From NCBI GenBank assembly GCA_013375355.1, contig JABXJV010000141.1, positions 1 to 5,357 of the forward strand: a stretch of DNA of 5,357 nucleotides. The letters run 5' to 3'. Every line of letters starts with the position of its first letter. Position 1 is the stretch's first letter. Origin of the DNA: Candidatus Helarchaeota archaeon. GTDB lineage: Archaea > Asgardarchaeota > Lokiarchaeia > Helarchaeales > JABXJV01. Below, one piece after another: positions 1 to 5,357 of the stretch. The notes under the pieces were generated by a model. That model was given only the letters and a program-made list of their open reading frames with translations. It was not told the origin of the DNA and ran no database searches. The position numbers were made by a program, and so were the translations under genes.

Positions 1-653
1 ACAGTTAAAACGATAAACATTTGTAGACCATAAGGTTTATTGTGTTTTTGCATATAGAAACCACGCTGTTGCAAACTGGCAAGAATCTGAACATTAATCG
101 ATTTGATTTCACTGACGGGTTCATCATATCCACATTTAAGAAAAACCATATTACCTTTTTTTGGTTTGAAATGACGAACGGCAAAACCTAACACTGAGCG
201 TTGATTTGATAGAAGAAATTCTTTTAATCCTTGAATTGAAGGTGAAATTTTACTGTTCTCTAAATCTCTCTCATCAATAGTTATATAATCATCTTCTCTT
301 CCAAAGCATAGACGAATCCCTCTAATACGTAAATTTACTCTCTCTCCTAGTACTGATCTTACTTTTTCATTTAGTGGGAATACTTCCTTATCCAATATAG
401 CTCTTTCACCTATGATTTCTTCATATGGTTGCATCTCAAATTCCTTAATAAAATTCTGGACTGGAGCTTCAGAAGAAGAGACATAAATTTTATAATCATG
501 TAAATTTTTCTTAATAATAAATGTGGCTTTGAGATCTGTATCAATAACCGAAAAACTAGTTGTTTTATCTATTTGCGCCCTAAATTCATGTTTATTATAA
601 TCGATTTTACTTAATTTTTCTTCCTCTCTTTCTTTCGTTTTCTTTCTAAACAT
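1..653 (-). CDS. Hypothetical protein, C-terminal part outside the window
   Basis: An open frame runs from an ATG at 653 to the left edge without a stop, giving at least 217 residues. The start is supported by a GGTG at 666-663, nine bases upstream, and by a TATA-like stretch around 700-716. The protein begins with a highly charged Lys/Arg/Glu segment (MFRKKTKEREEEKLSK) that looks disordered. A mixed alpha/beta soluble sequence follows, with no membrane segment and no signal peptide. Basic patches occur near residues 105-115 (VNLRIRGIRLCFGRE) and 158-166. There are only two cysteines, too far apart for a zinc site. I do not recognise a family or any catalytic motif. Codon use and base composition match the neighbours. 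The gene is real by length, start signals and frame integrity; its function is unknown. Confidence 0.8.
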   Translation of the reverse strand, partial: MFRKKTKEREEEKLSKIDYNKHEFRAQIDKTTSFSVIDTDLKATFIIKKNLHDYKIYVSSSEAPVQNFIKEFEMQPYEEIIGERAILDKEVFPLNEKVRSVLGERVNLRIRGIRLCFGREDDYITIDERDLENSKISPSIQGLKEFLLSNQRSVLGFAVRHFKPKKGNMVFLKCGYDEPVSEIKSINVQILASLQQRGFYMQKHNKPYGLQMFIVLT

Positions 654-699
654 TTTATCCTACACCTAGACAAAATTTCACATATTATTACTAAAAATT

Positions 700-716
700 T
701 GATATATATTAAATTT
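700..716 (-). promoter_or_regulatory. Possible TATA-box region for the gene at 653-1
   Basis: Read on the minus strand this is AAATTTAATATATATC, resembling an archaeal BRE/TATA pair. It lies about 47-60 bases before the ATG at 653, so transcription would start near 675-680 and leave a leader of about 25 bases that includes the GGTG site. The region is very AT-rich, so the match could be chance. Confidence 0.3.
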
Positions 717-782
717 ACAAATCCAATAAATATGGTTTTTTTTTCTCAATTAACTTATATCATTCATACTTTATGTAATTAA

Positions 783-820
783 TCGAATTTAATTTTTTAA
801 ATCCATGCAATTAAATTCGA
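783..820. repeat. Perfect 12-bp inverted repeat in the divergent spacer
   Basis: TCGAATTTAATT at 783-794 is the exact reverse complement of AATTAAATTCGA at 809-820, with a 14-base spacer. It lies about 80 bases before the radB-like start and 130 bases before the divergent gene. It could be an operator for a dimeric regulator or a hairpin in a long leader. The rest of the 654-900 spacer shows only AT-rich sequence. Confidence 0.55.
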
Positions 821-900
821 GATAAGATTAAAAGAGATTAGATAAAATAATTTAGGATGAAACTTAACTTTTTAGATTTTTAACAGCATTATATGGAGAT

Positions 901-1611
901 ATGATTATTACTTTGAAAAAACAATATTATCCGACTGGATGTAAACGTATAGATAATTTACTAGGAGGAGGCTTCGAATCACAAATAGTTAATCATATTT
1001 ATGGAGAATCAGGGACCGGTAAATCAATAATTACTCTCCAATGTGCCTATAAAGCTGCATTAAAAGGCTTTACGACTTTTTATATAGATACAGAAAGAGC
1101 ATTTTCGGCAACTAGACTTAACCAAATCGCTCAAGATAATTTTTCTAAAGTTGGAAAGCTAATTTTCGTCTATGCTCCTTTGAATTTTTCCCAACAAATG
1201 AAAATTATTCAAAAGTTGGAGAAATTCATAACGAAGAATGTAAAAATAATAATATTAGATACGATTTCTGCATTATATTCGGCAAGTTATGGAATTAATA
1301 ATCCGAAAAGAAATTATAAACTAAATAAACAACTGAATCATCAAATGGCAGAATTAGTTAGATTAGCAGAAAACTATGATCTAGCCATCATAGTTAATAA
1401 TCAAGTTAGAAGTAGAATTGCTGATAAAGATCCTCGGAAATTGGTTCCATTTAATAGAAATATTTTAGACCATTGGTGCAAAGTTCAATTATTTTTAACA
1501 TTTTCCGAAAAAATGGATATGAAAAAAAGGGAAGCAATCTTAATAAAACATTACAATCAACAAAATGAAAAATCTTGTTCATTTATTATTTCTAATGAGG
1601 GATGTCAATAA
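901..1611 (+). CDS. radB: RadB-like RecA-family ATPase (recombinase paralogue)
   Basis: RadB is an archaeal paralogue of RadA/Rad51 that lacks the N-terminal helix-hairpin-helix domain and is thought to assist or modulate homologous recombination. The 236-residue length fits. Visible in order are the opening PTGCKRIDNLLGGGFE (11-26), Walker A GESGTGKS (35-42), YIDTERAFS with the probable catalytic Glu65 (61-69), Walker B IIILD (116-120), the NQV motif (167-169), and a C-terminal block of the RadB type (KREAILIKHYNQQ). One departure is that the usual Pro-x-Gly-Gly after NQV reads PFNR (183-186), losing both glycines. A GGAG at 895-898 lies only two bases before the ATG, which is unusually tight. 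A TTG at 913 is a possible but less likely start. The methyltransferase gene follows after 37 bases. A KaiC-like ATPase is the alternative, but the C-terminal block argues for RadB. Confidence 0.85.
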   Translation: MIITLKKQYYPTGCKRIDNLLGGGFESQIVNHIYGESGTGKSIITLQCAYKAALKGFTTFYIDTERAFSATRLNQIAQDNFSKVGKLIFVYAPLNFSQQMKIIQKLEKFITKNVKIIILDTISALYSASYGINNPKRNYKLNKQLNHQMAELVRLAENYDLAIIVNNQVRSRIADKDPRKLVPFNRNILDHWCKVQLFLTFSEKMDMKKREAILIKHYNQQNEKSCSFIISNEGCQ

Positions 1612-1648
1612 TAATTGGCCTTTTTAAGATGAACTCAAGGTTGATAAA

Positions 1649-2374
1649 ATGGACCCGGAATCGATGAAACCGTATGGACTGGCTCTTCTTGACTATTTTA
1701 ATGGAGATACTTCATCTAAATTTGTGATTTTTAGAGATGATGGTTTTAAGGATGAATTTAAGATAAATTTCTTTTTTCGTGAGCCCTTAGACTTTTCATC
1801 TATAGAAAAAACTACCTTAGATCTCTGTTATGGTCGAATCCTCGATATTGGTGCAGGAGCTGGCCCTCATAGTATTTTTCTTCAAAATAAAGGATTAAAA
1901 GTATGTGCGATTGATATCTCCCCAGAAGCTTGCGAAGTAATGAAAAAAAGAGGAGTTAAAAATGTGTGTTGTGTTGATGCTTTAGAGTTCAAAGCAGAGC
2001 CCTTTGATACACTTATAATTCTAGGGCGCAGCATTGGACTGGTCGGAACTTTAACTGGGTTGGATTTTTTTTTAGAAGCTGTTCACCGCTTAGTAAAACC
2101 AAGTGGACAAATATTATTGAATTCTTTGGACGTTAGATGTACAAATATACCAATACACATTGCTTACCAAGAAGCAAATAAAAAAGCTGGTCGTTATATT
2201 GGTGAACTTAAAATTCAATTCGAATACAAAGGAAAAAAGGGTCCTTTTTTTAAATTATTACACGTGGATTCGGAAACACTTATTAACCATGCATTTAAAA
2301 AAAGCTGGCGTTGTAAAATCATTCACGAAGAAAAAGACGGCAATTATCTTGCACAATTAACCCCAATACAATAA
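1649..2374 (+). CDS. Class I SAM-dependent methyltransferase
   Basis: A 241-residue Rossmann-fold methyltransferase. It opens with KPYGLALLDYFNGDTS (7-22), a lead-in typical of one small-molecule-type subfamily. SAM-binding motif I is LDIGAGAGP (65-73), the acidic residue binding the ribose is Asp89 (AIDIS), and motif III includes Asp110 (CCVDA). The late strand RLVKPSGQILLNS (147-159) follows. The substrate cannot be read from the sequence. No DNA- or RNA-specific catalytic motif such as NPPY was seen. The ATG at 1649 has AAGG at 1637-1640, eight bases upstream. The 37-base gap behind radB, on the same strand, suggests co-transcription, although a T5 run at 1621-1625 in the gap could reduce read-through. 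The gene ends nine bases before the convergent V4R gene. Confidence 0.85.
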   Translation: MDPESMKPYGLALLDYFNGDTSSKFVIFRDDGFKDEFKINFFFREPLDFSSIEKTTLDLCYGRILDIGAGAGPHSIFLQNKGLKVCAIDISPEACEVMKKRGVKNVCCVDALEFKAEPFDTLIILGRSIGLVGTLTGLDFFLEAVHRLVKPSGQILLNSLDVRCTNIPIHIAYQEANKKAGRYIGELKIQFEYKGKKGPFFKLLHVDSETLINHAFKKSWRCKIIHEEKDGNYLAQLTPIQ

Positions 2375-2383
2375 AAGTTATAA

Positions 2384-2926
2384 TTAAAAAGATTTTTTTA
2401 TAATAAACTCACAGCAATTTCCTCCCATTAGTTCACATTTGTTCTCCATACATGTATATTTTTCCCCTGTTATTTGTTCTGTAACAATTTCAAAAATCCC
2501 TCGAATAATATGACACCATCTATGTGATTTTGGTGAACCAGGTAGAGAAAATGGGGAGTTGAAAATTTGTATTACTTTTTCATTTGGATTATTTTTTTGA
2601 ATAACCCATTTACCGCCAATCCATTCTTGAAAGTTCATAACAAAAGTCGAGAGTTCTGTCATATAAGGAATGAATTTTATTGCTAAATATTTCTTCCCAT
2701 AATGAAACAAAATTTCATTAGTTCCGTAACCCATTACGTTAATCATTGATTCTAATAAGGTATTAAATCTTTCTATTGTTATGGGCTGTGTTTTAGATGG
2801 TTCGACACCTATGAATTCATCTAATTTTGCGATTCTTAAAATAGAATTTAACCCATCAATACCCATAAAGTCATTCAAAGCTTTTATTATAGATGAAAAG
2901 ACAATACCACTTATCTCTTTTTTCAA
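2384..2926 (-). CDS. V4R-domain protein (BchJ/XylR-N/TRAPP-like fold)
   Basis: A 180-residue protein whose C-terminal half matches the V4R (4-vinyl reductase) domain. The signs are WCHIIRGIFEIVTEQ (137-151) with Cys138, then CMENKCELMGGNCCEFII (159-176), which fits the domain's closing pattern C-x3-G-x3-C-x-F (Cys164, Gly168, Cys172, Phe174). Cys159 and Cys171 are additional. V4R domains bind small hydrophobic ligands or metal in several regulators and share their fold with the TRAPP subunit Bet3. The N-terminal half (about 1-100) is helical, as in stand-alone V4R proteins. No DNA-binding domain or membrane segment is visible. The start is a TTG at 2926: the frame is closed by a TAG just upstream, and AGGT at 2937-2934 sits seven bases before it. 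The next ATG, residue 21, would cut the first helix. It lies downstream of the OSTC-like gene on the same strand, across 138 bases. Ligand and role are unknown. Confidence 0.75.
   Translation of the reverse strand: MKKEISGIVFSSIIKALNDFMGIDGLNSILRIAKLDEFIGVEPSKTQPITIERFNTLLESMINVMGYGTNEILFHYGKKYLAIKFIPYMTELSTFVMNFQEWIGGKWVIQKNNPNEKVIQIFNSPFSLPGSPKSHRWCHIIRGIFEIVTEQITGEKYTCMENKCELMGGNCCEFIIKKSF
2386..2400 (+). terminator. Possible T-tract terminator for the radB-methyltransferase pair
   Basis: A run of seven T (2393-2399) begins 19 bases after the methyltransferase stop, matching the U-rich terminators of archaea. It overlaps the last codons of the convergent V4R gene, where it encodes lysines on the other strand, so its sequence may be constrained for that reason instead. 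Confidence 0.35.
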
Positions 2927-3013
2927 AATTAATACCTATTCATATCATTTTTAATATGACATTAAAATCAAAATCAATTAAATTATTTATTAGTTTTCAT
3001 TTCTTTAGATTAC

Positions 3014-3057
3014 AGAAAAAAGGATAATTAATAACGAATTAGAAAAAATTTGTTATT
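3014..3057 (-). terminator. Hairpin and T-tract after the OSTC-like gene
   Basis: Seven bases past the OSTC-like stop there is an 11-bp inverted repeat, with arms at 3057-3047 and 3040-3030 and a 6-base loop. On the minus strand it contains one A-C mismatch. A T6 run follows it (plus-strand A6 within 3016-3021). This would end the OSTC-like transcript and imply a separate promoter for the V4R gene. The mismatch becomes a G-U pair only in plus-strand RNA, which weakens the assignment. Confidence 0.4.
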
Positions 3058-3064
3058 CTGAAAA

Positions 3065-3634
3065 TTAAACATCAGCAGAATATAATTTTACACCTTTTTG
3101 GGCAATAAAATATTCAATGAGGACAAATGAAAGAAGTATTAAAGCAATTCCAACAGCTAGATAAGAATAAGCGGACTTTGGTCGATAAAAATGTCTTGTC
3201 GATTGATAAATAAAAAGCACACCACAAGCTCCGATCAAAACGACAATTGAAGCTACTACACCTTCAATGGCAAATTGTTCATGTAAATCTGCCCAGAAGA
3301 ATACAGGAATGATTCTTTTAGTCTGATCTTCTTGTTTGTAATTTAGCGGAATTGTATTTCGCGTTATATCATACAGGAGACCAGCAACTATAAAAGCAAA
3401 GAATATGAAAAAAATTCCAAAAACTACATTCCTACTTGGAACTGGAATTTTAGGGGCTTTTGGTATTTGAATTTTAATTTTAGGTTTACGAATTAATCGC
3501 TCTGGCCACGGTAAATTTTGTTGATACCATGATTTTTTTCCTAAACTTTTTAAAGATCGTTTAAATCCCTTTTTTTCTTCAACTTCTTTCTTTGATTTTG
3601 ATTTGCTGATATTGGGCTTTTTCTTCTTCTCCAT
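3065..3634 (-). CDS. OSTC / OST3-OST6-like membrane protein (oligosaccharyltransferase subunit homologue)
   Basis: A 189-residue membrane protein with a Lys/Arg-rich, probably cytosolic tail (1-66) and three hydrophobic segments (about 70-88, 124-144 and 156-177). The membrane part recalls eukaryotic OSTC and the C-terminal membrane domain of OST3/OST6. PKIKIQIPKAPKIPVPS (51-67) precedes TM1, TM1 ends in GLLYD (85-89), where human OSTC has GIIYD, and QFAIEGVVAS opens TM2 (120-129), where OSTC has QYIMEGLASS. The spacing of the segments also agrees. In eukaryotes OSTC links the STT3A oligosaccharyltransferase to the translocon. The thioredoxin domain of OST3/OST6 is absent. I infer a role as an accessory subunit of an archaeal AglB/STT3-type N-glycosylation enzyme; no catalytic subunit lies in the window. 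The ATG at 3634 has a GGAG at 3649-3646. The family comparison is from memory, not from an alignment run. Confidence 0.75.
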   Translation of the reverse strand: MEKKKKPNISKSKSKKEVEEKKGFKRSLKSLGKKSWYQQNLPWPERLIRKPKIKIQIPKAPKIPVPSRNVVFGIFFIFFAFIVAGLLYDITRNTIPLNYKQEDQTKRIIPVFFWADLHEQFAIEGVVASIVVLIGACGVLFIYQSTRHFYRPKSAYSYLAVGIALILLSFVLIEYFIAQKGVKLYSADV

Positions 3635-3787
3635 TTAATTGATAGCTCCATAGAAAATTCGTTACTGTCACTTTAATGCTCATTTTTATTAAATTTATTA
3701 CTAAAAAGATATGGTAAAATGTAATATTTCAAACTTATGGTATAAGAAAGTAGTTCAAAATTTTTGATTTAATTAGAATCATAATTG

Positions 3788-3797
3788 TATATTTATT
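3788..3797 (+). promoter_or_regulatory. Possible TATA box for galactokinase
   Basis: TATATTTATT lies 28 bases before the TTG at 3825. Archaeal spacing would place the transcription start near 3817-3820, giving an almost leaderless message for a TTG 3825 or GTG 3834 start. This would fit the lack of any clear ribosome binding site there. The 190-base divergent spacer (3635-3824) is AT-rich throughout, and for the opposite gene it holds only a weak candidate near 3684-3700. Confidence 0.35.
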
Positions 3798-3824
3798 AAA
3801 AAATGACGAATATAAGAAGATATT

Positions 3825-5021
3825 TTGCCTAATGTGTGGCTGAAATTGAAAATTAAAGACAGAATCAATAAAATAATTGCAAAGCTTCAAGAAATAGAGA
3901 AAATAGATAAGCGAAATATGAAAATTGCAATTGCGCCAGGCAGAATTAATTTGATAGGTGAACATACAGATTATAATGAAGGATTTGTTCTTCCTTGCGC
4001 AGTTTCTAGAGAAAATATTATGGCTGCGATTCCTTCTGAAACTCAAAAAATAAAGGTACATTCATTAAATTATAACGAATTTTTACAATTTTCACTAGAT
4101 GACATGGGGCTTACTGGGAAATGGATAGATTACTTAAAAGGTGTTGTTTTTTATCTAAAAGAATATGGTTATAAAATCAATGGTATGACGGGAGTTCTTC
4201 ATAGTACTGTTCCTATTGGAGGAGGATTAAGTTCATCTGCTGCATTAGAAGTAGTTTCAGCGTATATTTTCAATTTATTATATAATTTAAAAATTGATTA
4301 TAAAGAATTGGCTTTAATCTGTTATAAAGCAGAACGAAATTTTATGAATATTTCATGTGGAATTATGGATCAATTCATTTCCTCTCTTGGAAAAGAAAAT
4401 TGCTTCCTTTTTCTTGATTGTCGTCCCCCTTATAGCTATGAACAAATTGAATTGCCAAGAGAAGATGTAAAAATGGTAATTATGGATACTAAAATACATC
4501 GTGCCGCAAGTAAAGTTGTAAATACTAGAAGAGAAGAATGCTATAAAGGTGTGGAAATAATTCGAAATAAAACAGGACTAAATATTAAATCTTTAAGAGA
4601 TCTTTCAATAGAAAAATTTGAAAAATTCAAAAATTTTTTACCTCAACTAATAAGAAAAAGATGTGAACATGTTATTAATGAAAATCAAAGAGTTCTGGAT
4701 GCGAAAGAAGCGATTAAGATTGGAGATTTTAAACTTTTAGGTAAATTAATGTACGAATCTCATAATAGTTTAGATACATTATATGAGGTAACCTGTAAAG
4801 AATTAAATACTATGGTTCAAATTGCTAAAGATATAGATGGAGTCATTGGGGCTAGAATGACTGGAGCAGGATTAGGTGGATGTGTATGTTGTATATGTTA
4901 TGATTGGGCAATAGAAGAGTTAATTAATAAAGCAAAAAATGAGTATGAAAAAAAATATGAAATTAAACCCGATATATATTCGTGTAACATAAGTGATGGC
5001 GTGAAAGAATTAAAAATATAG
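3825..5021 (+). CDS. galK: Galactokinase (GHMP kinase family)
   Basis: Phosphorylates galactose to galactose-1-phosphate with ATP, the first committed step of the Leloir pathway, in the cytosol. With the TTG start the protein has 398 residues. The galactokinase signature GRINLIGEHTDY (39-50) contains sugar-contacting Glu45, His46 and Asp49. Arg39 and Asp182 (CGIMDQF, 178-184) are the expected catalytic pair. The GHMP phosphate-binding loop is PIGGGLSSSAALE (130-142) and the third motif is RMTGAGLGGC (344-353). The block MYESHNSLDTLYEV (309-322) is also typical. The start is uncertain. TTG 3825 is the first possible codon after the in-frame TAA at 3813, and GTG 3834 is close by. ATG 3918 (residue 32) would place the signature near the N-terminus, as in short archaeal galactokinases, giving 367 residues. 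An unusual Cys cluster, GGCVCCICYD (351-360), lies in the C-terminal part. No galT or galE is in the window. A related sugar kinase such as N-acetylgalactosamine kinase cannot be fully excluded. Confidence 0.92.
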   Translation: MPNVWLKLKIKDRINKIIAKLQEIEKIDKRNMKIAIAPGRINLIGEHTDYNEGFVLPCAVSRENIMAAIPSETQKIKVHSLNYNEFLQFSLDDMGLTGKWIDYLKGVVFYLKEYGYKINGMTGVLHSTVPIGGGLSSSAALEVVSAYIFNLLYNLKIDYKELALICYKAERNFMNISCGIMDQFISSLGKENCFLFLDCRPPYSYEQIELPREDVKMVIMDTKIHRAASKVVNTRREECYKGVEIIRNKTGLNIKSLRDLSIEKFEKFKNFLPQLIRKRCEHVINENQRVLDAKEAIKIGDFKLLGKLMYESHNSLDTLYEVTCKELNTMVQIAKDIDGVIGARMTGAGLGGCVCCICYDWAIEELINKAKNEYEKKYEIKPDIYSCNISDGVKELKI

Positions 5022-5094
5022 AAAAATGATTATTGTATTAAAATAAAATTGATTTTTCGATGTAAAATTATATTATTTAAATATCATTGAACTA

Positions 5095-5113
5095 CCCCCC
5101 CTAAAGGGAGGGG
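5095..5113 (-). ncRNA. Right-end hairpin, likely 3' part of a TnpB omega RNA
   Basis: On the minus strand CCCCTCCC, TTTA and GGGGGGG form a 7-bp stem with a 4-base loop. The strand matters: the minus-strand RNA closes every pair using one U-G wobble, while the plus strand has a C-A mismatch. This favours a functional hairpin in the transcript running from tnpB. In IS605 elements the right end overlapping the tnpB 3' end gives the omega RNA scaffold, and the flanking sequence gives the guide. Only the terminal hairpin is defined here; the 5' limit of the RNA cannot be read. Confidence 0.55.
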
Positions 5114-5124
5114 ATTCATAGTCC

Positions 5125-5357
5125 CTAATGCCCTACAAGGACGCTAGACACTATCGGATGGTTCTCCACCCGCAGATTTAAACTATTATCTTGAAAATAT
5201 TTATTGAGAATTTGGATACTTCCCACAACATCCCTGTCTTGTACATAACCGCATTGTTTACACCTAAAGGTGCGGTCATTCGGTTTAACTTTTTTTCCGC
5301 AAACAGGACAAATTGAAGAAGTACCTCGTTCATTAATTTGTGCAAATTCGATACCGA
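5125..5357 (-). CDS. tnpB: TnpB (RNA-guided nuclease of IS200/IS605), C-terminal fragment
   Basis: The last 76 residues of a TnpB read in the frame starting at 5355 and ending at a TAG at 5127-5125; the rest lies past the right edge. TnpB is an omega-RNA-guided DNA endonuclease related to Cas12. Seen here are TSSICPVCG (12-20) and FRCKQCGYVQDRD (30-42), a CX2C-X12-CX2C zinc ribbon (Cys16, Cys19, Cys32, Cys35). The DRDVVGSIQIL block (40-50) carries the third catalytic aspartate of the RuvC site. The tail after residue 58 (LNLRVENHPIVSS) is not one I recognise. An adjacent frame reads SAGGEPSDSV and stops at 5144, so a small frameshift near the 3' end is possible. Whether the full protein is intact cannot be judged from this window. 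Confidence 0.88.
   Translation of the reverse strand, partial: GIEFAQINERGTSSICPVCGKKVKPNDRTFRCKQCGYVQDRDVVGSIQILNKYFQDNSLNLRVENHPIVSSVLVGH

Larger units (their letters stand above)
5087..5357 (-). mobile_element. IS200/IS605-family element, right (3') part
   Basis: The TnpB C-terminus is followed on the minus strand by a right end of the kind known from IS608: GAAT (5117-5114), then a hairpin (5113-5095), a 4-base linker TAGT, and TCAA (5090-5087). In that system GAAT is the guide tetranucleotide and TCAA the right cleavage site recognised by the TnpA single-strand transposase. This puts the element boundary at 5087, 65 bases beyond the galK stop. The left end, most of tnpB and any tnpA lie outside the window. 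Confidence 0.75.

Noticed and set aside
2160..2360. 66-residue open frame on the plus strand
   Set aside because: It is fully inside the methyltransferase gene in another frame, and its lysine-rich sequence reflects AT-rich DNA.
3030..3057. Plus-strand reading of the inverted repeat as a regulatory RNA
   Set aside because: The plus strand pairs slightly better through a G-U wobble, but no plus-strand gene or promoter is near; a minus-strand terminator explains it more simply.
3803..3832. Short upstream reading frame ATG...TAA (9 codons) before galK
   Set aside because: It is not in frame with galK, has no ribosome binding site, and would precede or straddle the predicted transcription start; probably chance.
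3735..4061. 108-residue open frame on the minus strand
   Set aside because: It lies over the galactokinase start and the divergent promoter region, has no family resemblance, and is opposite a strongly supported coding frame.
5022..5086. Possible galK terminator in the 65-base AT-rich stretch
   Set aside because: The only T run (five T near 5053-5057) has no associated hairpin and does not stand out from the background.

Overview
This AT-rich window most likely comes from an archaeon. The archaeal signals are a RadB-type recombinase paralogue, TATA-like boxes close to several starts, and GGTG/GGAG/AGGT-type ribosome binding sites. A small three-helix membrane protein resembling the eukaryotic oligosaccharyltransferase subunits OSTC and OST3/OST6 points towards the Asgard archaea (Promethearchaeota). 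That lineage assignment is an inference, since the window has no rRNA or other marker gene.

Layout, left to right. A minus-strand gene of unknown function (1-653) runs off the left edge. A 247-base divergent spacer follows and carries a perfect 12-bp inverted repeat. The plus strand then holds radB-like (901-1611) and a class I SAM methyltransferase (1649-2374), 37 bases apart and possibly co-transcribed. Convergent to them on the minus strand are the OSTC-like membrane protein (3634-3065) and, downstream of it, a V4R-domain protein with a TTG start (2926-2384). Between these two lies a hairpin plus T-tract that may be a terminator. A galactokinase (3825-5021) is divergent from the OSTC-like gene. 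The right edge is the 3' part of an IS200/IS605-family element on the minus strand: the TnpB C-terminus with its zinc finger and last RuvC motif, then a transposon right end with guide tetranucleotide, hairpin and cleavage tetranucleotide. This end probably doubles as the 3' part of an omega RNA.

The genes do not form one obvious pathway. RadB belongs to homologous recombination, galactokinase to the Leloir pathway, and the OSTC-like protein is a candidate accessory subunit for archaeal protein N-glycosylation. The most interesting items are the OSTC-like protein, its V4R neighbour whose fold is related to TRAPP/Bet3, and the readable transposon end with its predicted omega-RNA guide. No CRISPR array, rRNA or tRNA was seen. 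No gene-free stretch exceeds 300 bases.
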